Of a DNA stretch of 13,098 nt, positions 8,124 to 13,098 are shown one piece after another. How positions within the stretch are numbered: the first letter of the stretch is position 1; each line of letters begins with the position of its first letter. Source of the DNA: Dethiothermospora halolimnae (GTDB lineage Bacteria > Bacillota > Clostridia > Tissierellales > VENL01). The translations under genes were made by a program, and so were the position numbers. The stretch covers positions 1-13,098 of the forward strand of contig NZ_JBAKFX010000079.1 of the NCBI RefSeq assembly GCF_037577855.1, given 5' to 3'. Below the pieces are notes generated by a model. It ran no database searches, had not been told where the DNA came from, and worked only from the letters and a program-made list of their open reading frames with translations.

Positions 8124-8241
8124 AGTAAATACCGCCCTTCTATTTTCTTTGAAATCAAAAGTTTTTAACCTTCTATAACATATTACTTTATGACTTTTTC
8201 CTTTATTTTAATATATATTCTTTCTTTTTCTTTTAATATCC

Positions 8242-8272
8242 TTTGTCATATAACTTGTTCTTTTGTCATATA
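8242..8272. repeat. Direct repeat TTTGTCATATA in the kinase/CPBP divergent region
   Basis: The 11-mer TTTGTCATATA occurs at 8242-8252 and 8262-8272, exactly 20 bp apart, about two helical turns on the same DNA face. It lies between the divergent kinase and CPBP genes and overlaps a possible -35 of the latter. This suggests a site for a dimeric or tandem-binding regulator, but no regulator gene is present in the window. Confidence 0.5.
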
Positions 8273-8292
8273 TTGACTTGATAAAATATAAA
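8263..8292 (+). promoter_or_regulatory. Possible promoter of the CPBP gene
   Basis: TTGTCA (8263-8268) and TATAAA (8287-8292) with an 18-bp spacer form a fair sigma-A-type promoter facing the CPBP gene. A second, overlapping possibility is TTTACA (8305-8310) followed after 16-18 bp by TATATA. Both lie against the inverted repeats at 8295-8365. Which one is used cannot be settled from sequence. Confidence 0.35.
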
Positions 8293-8294
8293 AC

Positions 8295-8365
8295 AGTACC
8301 TTGTTTTACAATGTACCATGTGTTATTATATATATATAGTATGCAAGGTACATTGTAGTACCTTT
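8295..8365. promoter_or_regulatory. Paired operator-like inverted repeats before the CPBP gene
   Basis: ACAATGTACCATG (8308-8320) and CAAGGTACATTGT (8344-8356) are inverted copies matching at 12 of 13 positions. The right-hand site is also part of a tight palindrome, AAGGTAC-ATTGTA-GTACCTT (8345-8364). AGTACCTT occurs directly repeated at 8295-8302 and 8357-8364. An alternating TA tract with possible -10 boxes lies between the two sites. This arrangement, with sites flanking a promoter, is typical of repression by a dimeric regulator (TetR, GntR or PadR type). The regulator itself is not visible here. Confidence 0.6.
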
Positions 8366-8411
8366 TAGTTTAAATATATATAACTAACAAATTTTGAGGG
8401 GGGCAGTTTAC

Positions 8412-9254
8412 ATGAAAAATTTATTTATTAATAATAATAACCAACTAAAATTACCATGGAAAATCATATTAGCCTTAATAATTGCTTTTATCTTTACCAT
8501 TATATTTTCTATGATTGGAAGTACATTAGGAATAGAAGTATTAAGTGAGGTATCTATTTTTATAGCTTTTATCGCTTCTACTCTAATTATGATAAAACTC
8601 GTTGGAAAAAAAACTCTGATTAATATTGGTTTTAAGTCACTAACTAAAAACTATAAAAGTCTTTTATGGGGATTATTATTTGGAGCTCTATTAGTAATAT
8701 TTAACCTTATAATTTTAGTAGTTATAGGAGATTCCAGCTTTGCAACCCCTATTATATCCCCTAACTTTACTTCCAACTTGATAAAACAATTGTTAATATT
8801 TATACTGGCAGCCCTTGGGGAAGAAATGTTTTTTAGAGGCTATTTTATAACTTCGCTACAGCAAATGAAAAAAGATTGGTTAGCAATAATAATAGCATCA
8901 GCAATATGGGCTTTTTTGCACGGTGCCAATCCCAGTTCTAGTCTATTGCCTATTATTAATATAATTTTAGCTGGATTGTTGTTATCTTACTTATTTATCA
9001 AGACAAAAAATATTTGGATTGTAGTAGGATTTCATATTTCTTGGAATTATTTACAAGGAAATGTATTTGGTATAAAAGTAAGTGGAAGAGATGTTGGGGA
9101 CAGTATTTATTTAATTGATATGAAAGATACTCTAATGAGTGGAGGTTCCTTTGGTCTAGAAGGTGGTTTAGCAAATACAATAGTTCTACTGTCATTTTTA
9201 ATATTGTTATGGTTTATCTTTAATAAAATGGAAAAAATAAAGAAACACCTGTAA
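8412..9254 (+). CDS. CPBP family intramembrane glutamic endopeptidase
   Basis: Integral membrane protein of the CPBP (CAAX protease / bacteriocin-processing, ABI-like) family. The 280-aa product has a hydrophobic N-terminal half and then the three family motifs: EEMFFRG (Glu137, Glu138, Arg142), FLHG (His170) and FHISWN (His208, Asn212), which should form the active site within the membrane. It ends with another hydrophobic helix and a basic tail. Homologues serve in bacteriocin self-immunity, prenyl-protein processing or signal cleavage; nothing adjacent identifies the substrate. I chose ATG at 8412 because GAGGGGGG lies 9-10 nt upstream; an in-frame TTG six codons earlier overlaps that site. 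It is transcribed alone, divergent from the histidine kinase, behind strong operator-like repeats, so expression is probably regulated. Confidence 0.92.
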   Translation: MKNLFINNNNQLKLPWKIILALIIAFIFTIIFSMIGSTLGIEVLSEVSIFIAFIASTLIMIKLVGKKTLINIGFKSLTKNYKSLLWGLLFGALLVIFNLIILVVIGDSSFATPIISPNFTSNLIKQLLIFILAALGEEMFFRGYFITSLQQMKKDWLAIIIASAIWAFLHGANPSSSLLPIINIILAGLLLSYLFIKTKNIWIVVGFHISWNYLQGNVFGIKVSGRDVGDSIYLIDMKDTLMSGGSFGLEGGLANTIVLLSFLILLWFIFNKMEKIKKHL

Positions 9255-9264
9255 TCACAGGTGT
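9245..9264 (+). terminator. Short hairpin at the CPBP stop codon
   Basis: ACACCTGT-AATC-ACAGGTGT forms a perfect 8-bp stem with a 4-nt loop that spans the CPBP stop codon. It is followed by GATTGACA rather than a U-tract, so it is at best a weak terminator and could instead protect the 3' end of the mRNA. A stronger terminator lies at 9480-9531. Confidence 0.4.
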
Positions 9265-9321
9265 GATTGACATTGCAATAGGTGTCCTATAACCCCAAAA
9301 ACTCTTCCCCTCATATGATCA

Positions 9322-9479
9322 GGTGTAGTGCGCTGTATCATAACTTATATTGGAATATTTATAACAGCTATTCCACCTATCATTTTCTTAAATTAAATAA
9401 TTCTCTAATTTTAATTATAACATTAGCCGTTTATTTAATTGTGATTATATATATTAGATGTTTATTTAAATCAATATTT
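9322..9479 (+). pseudogene. Possible remnant of a small two-TM membrane protein gene
   Basis: Between the CPBP gene and the terminator are about 220 bp with no convincing intact gene. One frame reads GVVRCIITYIGIFITAIPPI and on to a stop at 9394-9396. A neighbouring frame then continues with NNSLILIITLAVYLIVIIYI to near the terminator. Joined by one frameshift these would give two plausible TM helices, with a short basic stretch before the palindrome. The single frame open through the whole stretch (GTG at 9282 to 9503) is less protein-like in its first half and has no good ribosome binding site. A decayed gene is a reasonable guess, but AT-rich DNA can produce such hydrophobic frames by chance. 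Confidence 0.25.
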
Positions 9480-9531
9480 TTGATAAAAAAAGGAAATCTA
9501 TAATATATTATAGATTTCCTTTTTTTATCAA
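9480..9531. terminator. Perfect 52-bp palindrome, two-way intrinsic terminator
   Basis: The two halves, 9480-9505 and 9506-9531, are exact reverse complements. Each side carries GGAAATCTATAATA flanked by a seven-base A or T run, so RNA made from either strand forms a long stem followed by seven U residues. It ends transcription of the CPBP gene on the plus strand and of the Nudix operon on the minus strand. The last codons and stop of the Nudix gene lie inside it. Confidence 0.9.
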
Positions 9532-10044
9532 TTGTTTTCTTATCTGTTCCAATACAGAAGCTTCTCTAGTTACCCATCTAGGAACTTGTTTATTATCAGA
9601 ATTAATTATTAATGCTTTATTGGCTTTAATAGCATCATCAATATTAATCCATACAGGTCTGAAACCTAAATCCTCTTCATATTCATCTAAGCTTTGTTTT
9701 TCAAACTTGTCGTCAATTTTACAAATATAATAATAAGATGTCATCTTAAATACATCATACTCTTCCTCTGTGGGAATATCATATTCGGTCACTTTCCCAA
9801 AACCTTTCTCAATCTTACAAACCATGGCACCACTTTCTTCTTTAACTTCCCTCAAAAGGGTCTCTTCATGGGTTTCATTTCTCTCTAATCCTCCACCAGG
9901 AAATTTATAATCTCCATTTTTCCTAGAATGAATCATGAGTATTTTTTCTCCATTTATAATTATTCCCCTTACTGCTTCTCTATATATTGCCTTTCCTTCT
10001 TTATTTACTTGTTCCTTATGGATTATTTCTTTTAATAAATTCAT
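9508..10044 (-). CDS. Nudix hydrolase
   Basis: Cytoplasmic pyrophosphohydrolase of the Nudix family, acting on nucleoside diphosphate-linked substrates; the actual substrate is not evident. The 178-aa product has an exact Nudix box, G51-x5-E57-x7-REV(65-67)-x-EE(69-70)-x-G72-A73, preceded by the usual FPGGG. The metal-binding glutamates are all present. The ATG at 10044 has AGGGGGT 6 nt upstream. It follows the PfkB-type kinase gene by 36 bp on the same strand and is probably the last gene of the sugar operon, although its role there is unclear. Its final residues, QLIKKGNL, are encoded by the left-hand part of the 52-bp terminator palindrome. Confidence 0.93.
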   Translation of the reverse strand: MNLLKEIIHKEQVNKEGKAIYREAVRGIIINGEKILMIHSRKNGDYKFPGGGLERNETHEETLLREVKEESGAMVCKIEKGFGKVTEYDIPTEEEYDVFKMTSYYYICKIDDKFEKQSLDEYEEDLGFRPVWINIDDAIKANKALIINSDNKQVPRWVTREASVLEQIRKQLIKKGNL

Positions 10045-10080
10045 AAATACCCCCTAGAATTTGTCTTTATAGTATTTTTT

Positions 10081-11010
10081 TCATTTTAATCCTTCAATAA
10101 AAACTTTACTCATTATATTATTAATATTTTTAAGTTTCACTGTACCGGTCCCTAAGTCCATAGCATTAGCAGTTCCAACACTTGCTGCAAAAGATAATAT
10201 GTTTTTTAAGTTATAACCCTTTCTTAGACCAACTGCAAATCCTGCCACCATGGCATCTCCTGAACCCACTGGATTCCTCACTTTAACCTTAGGTACTTTA
10301 ATTCTAAAAATCTTATCATCCTTTAGCACTATTGAGCCCTTTTTCCCTAAAGAAATCACTACAAACTCAATCCCCTTATTTACCAATCTTCTTCCACTGG
10401 TAATAATATCTTCTTCATTATCCAGTCTTTTTCCTTCTATTATTTCTAATTCTTTTTTATTAGGCTTGATAAGATAAGGGATTTCTTTTATACCTTCTAT
10501 TAATGCTTCGCCACTGGTATCTAGTATAAACTTTATATTTTTTTTCTTGGCTATTTTAATTAACTTTCTATATATATTAGAGGGTATATTTTCAGGTAAA
10601 CTCCCTGAAGCACAAATTATATCTGTTTTACTAATCATTTCTGTGTATTGCTCTAAAAAAAGATTTAATTCTTTTTTTGAGATTTTAGGCCCAGACTCTA
10701 ATATTTCTGTTTGACCAGAGTTTTTAGATAATATTGCGATACAATTCCTTGTATGCTCCTTTATATCTATAAATCTATTCTCAATATCTAATCTATCTAA
10801 TTCCTTTGATATAAAATTTCCATTCTCTCCACCTAAAAATCCAGATGCTATAACAGGCTCTCCTAAGGTATGCACTATCCTTGCTACATTTAGTCCCTTC
10901 CCTCCAGCTGTCCTTTCCACATTTTTAGGACGAAAAATTCCATTTCTATGGAAATCTTCTATATCATATCTTTTATCCACAGAAGGGTTTAATGTTATAG
11001 TAGTAATCAA
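10081..11010 (-). CDS. PfkB-family hexose-phosphate kinase, probably tagatose-6-phosphate kinase
   Basis: Cytoplasmic sugar-phosphate kinase of the 1-phosphofructokinase / tagatose-6-phosphate kinase branch (FruK/LacC-like). The 309-aa product, of normal length, begins TTITLNPSVD. It has TAGGKGLNVAR (34-44), ATP-site element SLGKKGS (220-226) and GSGDAMVAG (249-257) with the catalytic Asp252. 'TAGGKGLN' resembles LacC rather than FruK, and the gene lies 17 bp after a tagatose-bisphosphate-type aldolase gene. The best reading is therefore tagatose-6-P to tagatose-1,6-bisphosphate; fructose-1-phosphate kinase remains possible, since no fructose PTS gene is seen either way. The start is TTG at 11010, with GGGAG 10 nt upstream. 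The only nearby ATG codons are out of frame, and the TTG gives the expected N-terminus. Confidence 0.88.
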   Translation of the reverse strand: MITTITLNPSVDKRYDIEDFHRNGIFRPKNVERTAGGKGLNVARIVHTLGEPVIASGFLGGENGNFISKELDRLDIENRFIDIKEHTRNCIAILSKNSGQTEILESGPKISKKELNLFLEQYTEMISKTDIICASGSLPENIPSNIYRKLIKIAKKKNIKFILDTSGEALIEGIKEIPYLIKPNKKELEIIEGKRLDNEEDIITSGRRLVNKGIEFVVISLGKKGSIVLKDDKIFRIKVPKVKVRNPVGSGDAMVAGFAVGLRKGYNLKNILSFAASVGTANAMDLGTGTVKLKNINNIMSKVFIEGLK

Positions 11011-11027
11011 GATAAATCATCTCCCAT

Positions 11028-11882
11028 CTATAAAGCCTTTCCATTACTTCCACATAACTTGATTTTTTCCATTACTATTTCTTTCATAGCAGCTTTCCCT
11101 GGAAGCATGTATTTTCTAGGATCGTTGGCCCTAGGATTATCAATAAAATATTTTTTTACTCCATCAGAAAAGGGGATTTTTAATTCTGTGGCTATATTAA
11201 CCTTACATATACCCAACTTTATGGATTTTCTAATGCTATCATTAGGTACTCCTGAAGCTCCATGTAGTACAAGGGGAATGTCTACAATTGAATTTATATT
11301 TTCTAACCTTTCAAAGTCCAACTTAGGTTCTGTTTTATATAATCCATGGGCGGTTCCTATAGCTACTGCTAAGGAGTCAATGTTTGTCCTTTTTACAAAT
11401 TCTACTGCATCCTTTGGATTTGTAAACATCGAATCCTTCTCAGAGACTATAACATTATCCTCCTTTCCCCCCAATTTCCCCAATTCAGCTTCCACTGTTA
11501 CTCCTTTTTTATGGGCAAACTTTACTATTTCCTTGGTTTTATTAATATTTTCTTCAAATTCCTCATGGGAAGCATCTATCATTGCAGAACTAAAACCTAT
11601 ATCAATATATTTTTTTATTAAATCTACTTGTCGAAAATGATCTAAATGTAATGCTATGGGAATATTATACTTTTTACTGGCAGCATTTCCTATAGCGACT
11701 AAATACTCTGGTTCTGCGTATTTAACCGTACTTGGAGTAGCTGCTAGTATTACTGGTGATTTTAATTCCTTTGCTGCCTCTAATACCACTTGTATAGTTT
11801 CTAAATTATGTATATTAAAAGCGGGTACTGCATAACCTCTATTTTTAGCATCTATTAGCATATTCTCCGTTGATACAATCAT
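11028..11882 (-). CDS. kbaY: Class II tagatose-1,6-bisphosphate aldolase (KbaY/GatY type)
   Basis: Zinc-dependent aldolase that splits tagatose-1,6-bisphosphate (or fructose-1,6-bisphosphate) into dihydroxyacetone phosphate and glyceraldehyde-3-phosphate. The 284-aa product has the length of E. coli GatY/KbaY and can be followed along it almost throughout: GYAVPAFNIHNLET near the N-terminus, HLDH (79-82) with catalytic Asp81 and Zn ligand His82, VEAELGKLGG (130-139), AIGTAHG with Zn ligand His179, LVLHGASG with Zn ligand His207, and LGICKVNIATELK (223-235). ATG at 11882 has AGGTGA 5 nt upstream. In E. coli the enzyme is helped by GatZ/KbaZ; no such gene is visible here. It sits between a BadF-type kinase and a PfkB-type kinase, which supports a tagatose-phosphate pathway. 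A general fructose-bisphosphate aldolase role is the main alternative. Confidence 0.9.
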   Translation of the reverse strand: MIVSTENMLIDAKNRGYAVPAFNIHNLETIQVVLEAAKELKSPVILAATPSTVKYAEPEYLVAIGNAASKKYNIPIALHLDHFRQVDLIKKYIDIGFSSAMIDASHEEFEENINKTKEIVKFAHKKGVTVEAELGKLGGKEDNVIVSEKDSMFTNPKDAVEFVKRTNIDSLAVAIGTAHGLYKTEPKLDFERLENINSIVDIPLVLHGASGVPNDSIRKSIKLGICKVNIATELKIPFSDGVKKYFIDNPRANDPRKYMLPGKAAMKEIVMEKIKLCGSNGKAL

Positions 11883-11916
11883 AATTTCACCTACCTACTA
11901 TGTTAATTTTAATTAG

Positions 11917-11941
11917 TTGAAGGATTGCCCATCCTCGACAA
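11917..11941. repeat. Imperfect hairpin between sugar kinase and aldolase genes
   Basis: AGGAT-TGCCC-ATCCT with flanking TTG/CAA forms an imperfect stem-loop in the 68-bp gap of the operon. There is no U-tract. It may moderate or stabilise the polycistronic mRNA, or be a decayed copy of a small dispersed palindrome like that at 761-780. Confidence 0.4.
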
Positions 11942-11950
11942 TATAAAAAT

Positions 11951-12949
11951 TTATAAATCTCTTTGAAACACTGTCTTCTCTTGGAATTTTAATATATTAA
12001 TAATATCTTTGCTACTTTTTTCTTTATGTAACATTAATGCATATAAAGATGCTCCTGTAATTGGTTTAAATATGGGCTCTACAATTTTTATACTTTTATT
12101 TATGTTTTTCACATATTCTTTTAAAGGAGATAGAATATATTCTCCTGCGTTAAATACTCCTCCAGAGTAGGAAACTAATATATTATCATTTAAATTAAAG
12201 TCTAATTTTTTTATAATTGCCTTTATTGTCAAACTCTGTTCATAGGCTGCTTCTTTAAAAATTGTCTTTGCGTAATTGTCACCTTTTTTAGCTGCTTTAT
12301 ATAATAACTTAGATATACTAGCTATCTCACTTCTTTTAAACGCTAATTCATTATATATTATATTTATTAAATCAAAATCCCTTTCTATATTTAATTCATC
12401 CTTTATAATGCAATATATAGGTGTTTTTTCTAGCCTACCATCGGATTCCTTTGTAAATAATTCTATAGCCTTTTTACCTAACCAGTATCCTGAACCTTCA
12501 TCACCACAAAAATATCCCCATCCACCAACTCTAATCTTATTTCCCCTTTGATCTATTCCATATCCTATGGAACCAGTCCCACTTACAATATTAATACCAG
12601 GCTGACAGGCTAAAGAACCGGCCCATCCTACTTCCACATCATTACCACATTTATAGGATTTAGATTTTAAAATATTTTCAACTATTTTTCTCAGTTTGGG
12701 AATATCTTTATCCACTTCTCCAAAGGCGGGAAGTCCTAAAAAGGAGTAAGTAATATTAGAAATATCTATATTCGCTTTCTTACACACCTCATTTACTCCT
12801 TCTTCCAATACTTTTTTAAAAGTATCTATAGACTGTTCAATGTAATGACAACTATTTCTCCTAGTATATCCCCATATCTTTCCCTTGTCGTCTATAATCA
12901 TAAAATCTGTTTTAGTACCGCCACCGTCTACCCCTAAATATCTCATCAT
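11951..12949 (-). CDS. BadF/BadG/BcrA/BcrD-type sugar kinase (N-acetylhexosamine kinase-like)
   Basis: Cytoplasmic ASKHA-fold kinase of the BcrAD_BadFG family, which includes N-acetylglucosamine kinases. The 332-aa product shows the phosphate-1 motif GVDGGGTKTDF (6-16), the phosphate-2 region VSGTGSIGYG (122-131), the family block GGWGYFCGDEGSGYWLG (142-158) and the adenosine-site SGGVF (262-266). With the tagatose-phosphate genes downstream, it would phosphorylate an incoming amino sugar such as GalNAc at O-6; this substrate is inference, and GlcNAc is the obvious alternative. It is the first gene of the probable four-gene operon. Two consecutive ATGs (12949 and 12946) are possible starts after a G-rich GGGGGGGAG site; the second has the better spacing (about 5 nt), so the first residue is uncertain by one codon. 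Confidence 0.88.
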   Translation of the reverse strand: MMRYLGVDGGGTKTDFMIIDDKGKIWGYTRRNSCHYIEQSIDTFKKVLEEGVNEVCKKANIDISNITYSFLGLPAFGEVDKDIPKLRKIVENILKSKSYKCGNDVEVGWAGSLACQPGINIVSGTGSIGYGIDQRGNKIRVGGWGYFCGDEGSGYWLGKKAIELFTKESDGRLEKTPIYCIIKDELNIERDFDLINIIYNELAFKRSEIASISKLLYKAAKKGDNYAKTIFKEAAYEQSLTIKAIIKKLDFNLNDNILVSYSGGVFNAGEYILSPLKEYVKNINKSIKIVEPIFKPITGASLYALMLHKEKSSKDIINILKFQEKTVFQRDL

Positions 12950-12972
12950 ATCTCCCCCCCCTTACAAAAGCT

Positions 12973-13012
12973 GGTTTTGTCAAAAGTTTTATCAAAAAAC
13001 CTTGACAAAACC
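12973..13012. promoter_or_regulatory. Operator-like inverted repeat upstream of the sugar operon
   Basis: GGTTTTGTCAA (12973-12983) and TTGACAAAACC (13002-13012) are perfect 11-bp inverted copies with an 18-bp spacer. The spacer holds a third related half-site, TTTTATCAA (12987-12995). The block lies 24 bp before the kinase ATG. It could be bound by a repressor as DNA, or fold as an mRNA hairpin just upstream of the ribosome binding site. No clear cre (CcpA) site is seen. Confidence 0.55.
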
Positions 13013-13042
13013 TTTATTTTTACAAATTTATATATAAAATAC

Positions 13043-13070
13043 TTGCCACCCCCCAAAAATAGGGTACAAT
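13043..13070 (+). promoter_or_regulatory. Plus-strand promoter facing out of the window
   Basis: TTGCCA (13043-13048) and TACAAT (13065-13070), with a 16-bp spacer, form a good sigma-A-type promoter pointing right. This implies a gene on the plus strand beyond the window, divergent from the sugar operon and possibly its regulator or transporter. The minus-strand promoter of the sugar operon is less clear; TATATA near 13031-13036 is the best -10. Confidence 0.5.
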
Positions 13071-13090
13071 TTTATTGACAAGATAAAATT
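13068..13090. promoter_or_regulatory. Palindrome at the predicted start site of the outward promoter
   Basis: AATTTTAT and ATAAAATT are perfect 8-bp arms around TGACAAG. The site overlaps the end of the -10 box and the expected transcription start of the plus-strand promoter, a usual position for a repressor. Its centre, TTGACAA, resembles the half-sites at 12973-13012, so one regulator may bind both. Confidence 0.5.
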
Positions 13091-13098
13091 AAGACCAA

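Noticed and set aside
9282..9503. A 73-codon frame on the plus strand from GTG to the terminator
   Set aside because: It has no good ribosome binding site, and its first half is not protein-like (many Asn, Tyr, His, Ser). Its last codons only mirror the Nudix end through the palindrome. Treated as a possible pseudogene region instead.
11059..11640. Long open frame on the plus strand inside the aldolase gene
   Set aside because: It is antisense to a clearly conserved aldolase with all metal ligands; low-complexity hydrophobic translation is typical of antisense shadow.
13035..13060. Possible sigma-54 promoter (TGGCAAG...) on the minus strand
   Set aside because: The -24 element is partly matched, but the -12 TTGC element is absent (TTAT instead).

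Overview
The window is AT-rich, with compact minus-strand gene strings, strong G-rich Shine-Dalgarno sites and occasional GTG/TTG starts. Together with the protein families this suggests a low-GC Firmicute of the class Clostridia. The genus cannot be told from the sequence. I see no rRNA, tRNA, CRISPR, transposase or phage genes.

Left part (1-5069, minus strand): a four-gene set read right to left. It comprises an 808-aa membrane-anchored protein with a glutamine-amidotransferase-like fold region (2643-5069), an ABC ATPase (1714-2643), an ABC-2 permease (852-1721) and a 229-aa three-TM coiled-coil protein (11-700) that may be truncated. The first three overlap and form one transcription unit. 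They resemble an uncharacterised GldA/GldF-like ABC exporter with a large accessory subunit, of the kind often found near MoxR/DUF58 genes, which could lie beyond the left edge.

Middle (5201-9254): an MFS transporter of the HcaT/MFS_1-like type and, upstream of it, an orphan sensor histidine kinase with about six TM helices, both on the minus strand. Divergent to the kinase is a CPBP-family intramembrane protease (plus strand). The 288-bp region between them is rich in direct and inverted repeats that look like operators around promoters. The MFS gene and the 808-aa gene share a 16-bp upstream motif. After the CPBP gene come about 220 bp of what may be decayed membrane-protein sequence, then a perfect 52-bp palindrome that serves as a two-way terminator.

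Right part (9508-12949, minus strand): an apparent four-gene operon, in transcription order a BadF/BadG-type sugar kinase, a KbaY/GatY-type tagatose-bisphosphate aldolase, a PfkB-family (tagatose-6-phosphate kinase-like) kinase and a Nudix hydrolase. The first three fit the ends of a catabolic route for an amino sugar (GalNAc/galactosamine type): phosphorylation of the sugar on entry, then tagatose-6-P to tagatose-1,6-bisphosphate to triose phosphates. The deacetylase and isomerase/deaminase steps are not in the window. Upstream (12950-13098) are an 11-bp inverted repeat with related half-sites, and a good plus-strand promoter with a palindrome at its start site. This suggests a divergent, co-regulated gene beyond the right edge.

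No clearly new defence or mobile system is visible. The most interesting points are the uncharacterised ABC/accessory-protein locus, the operator architecture before the CPBP gene and before the sugar operon, and the coding palindrome at the end of the Nudix gene.
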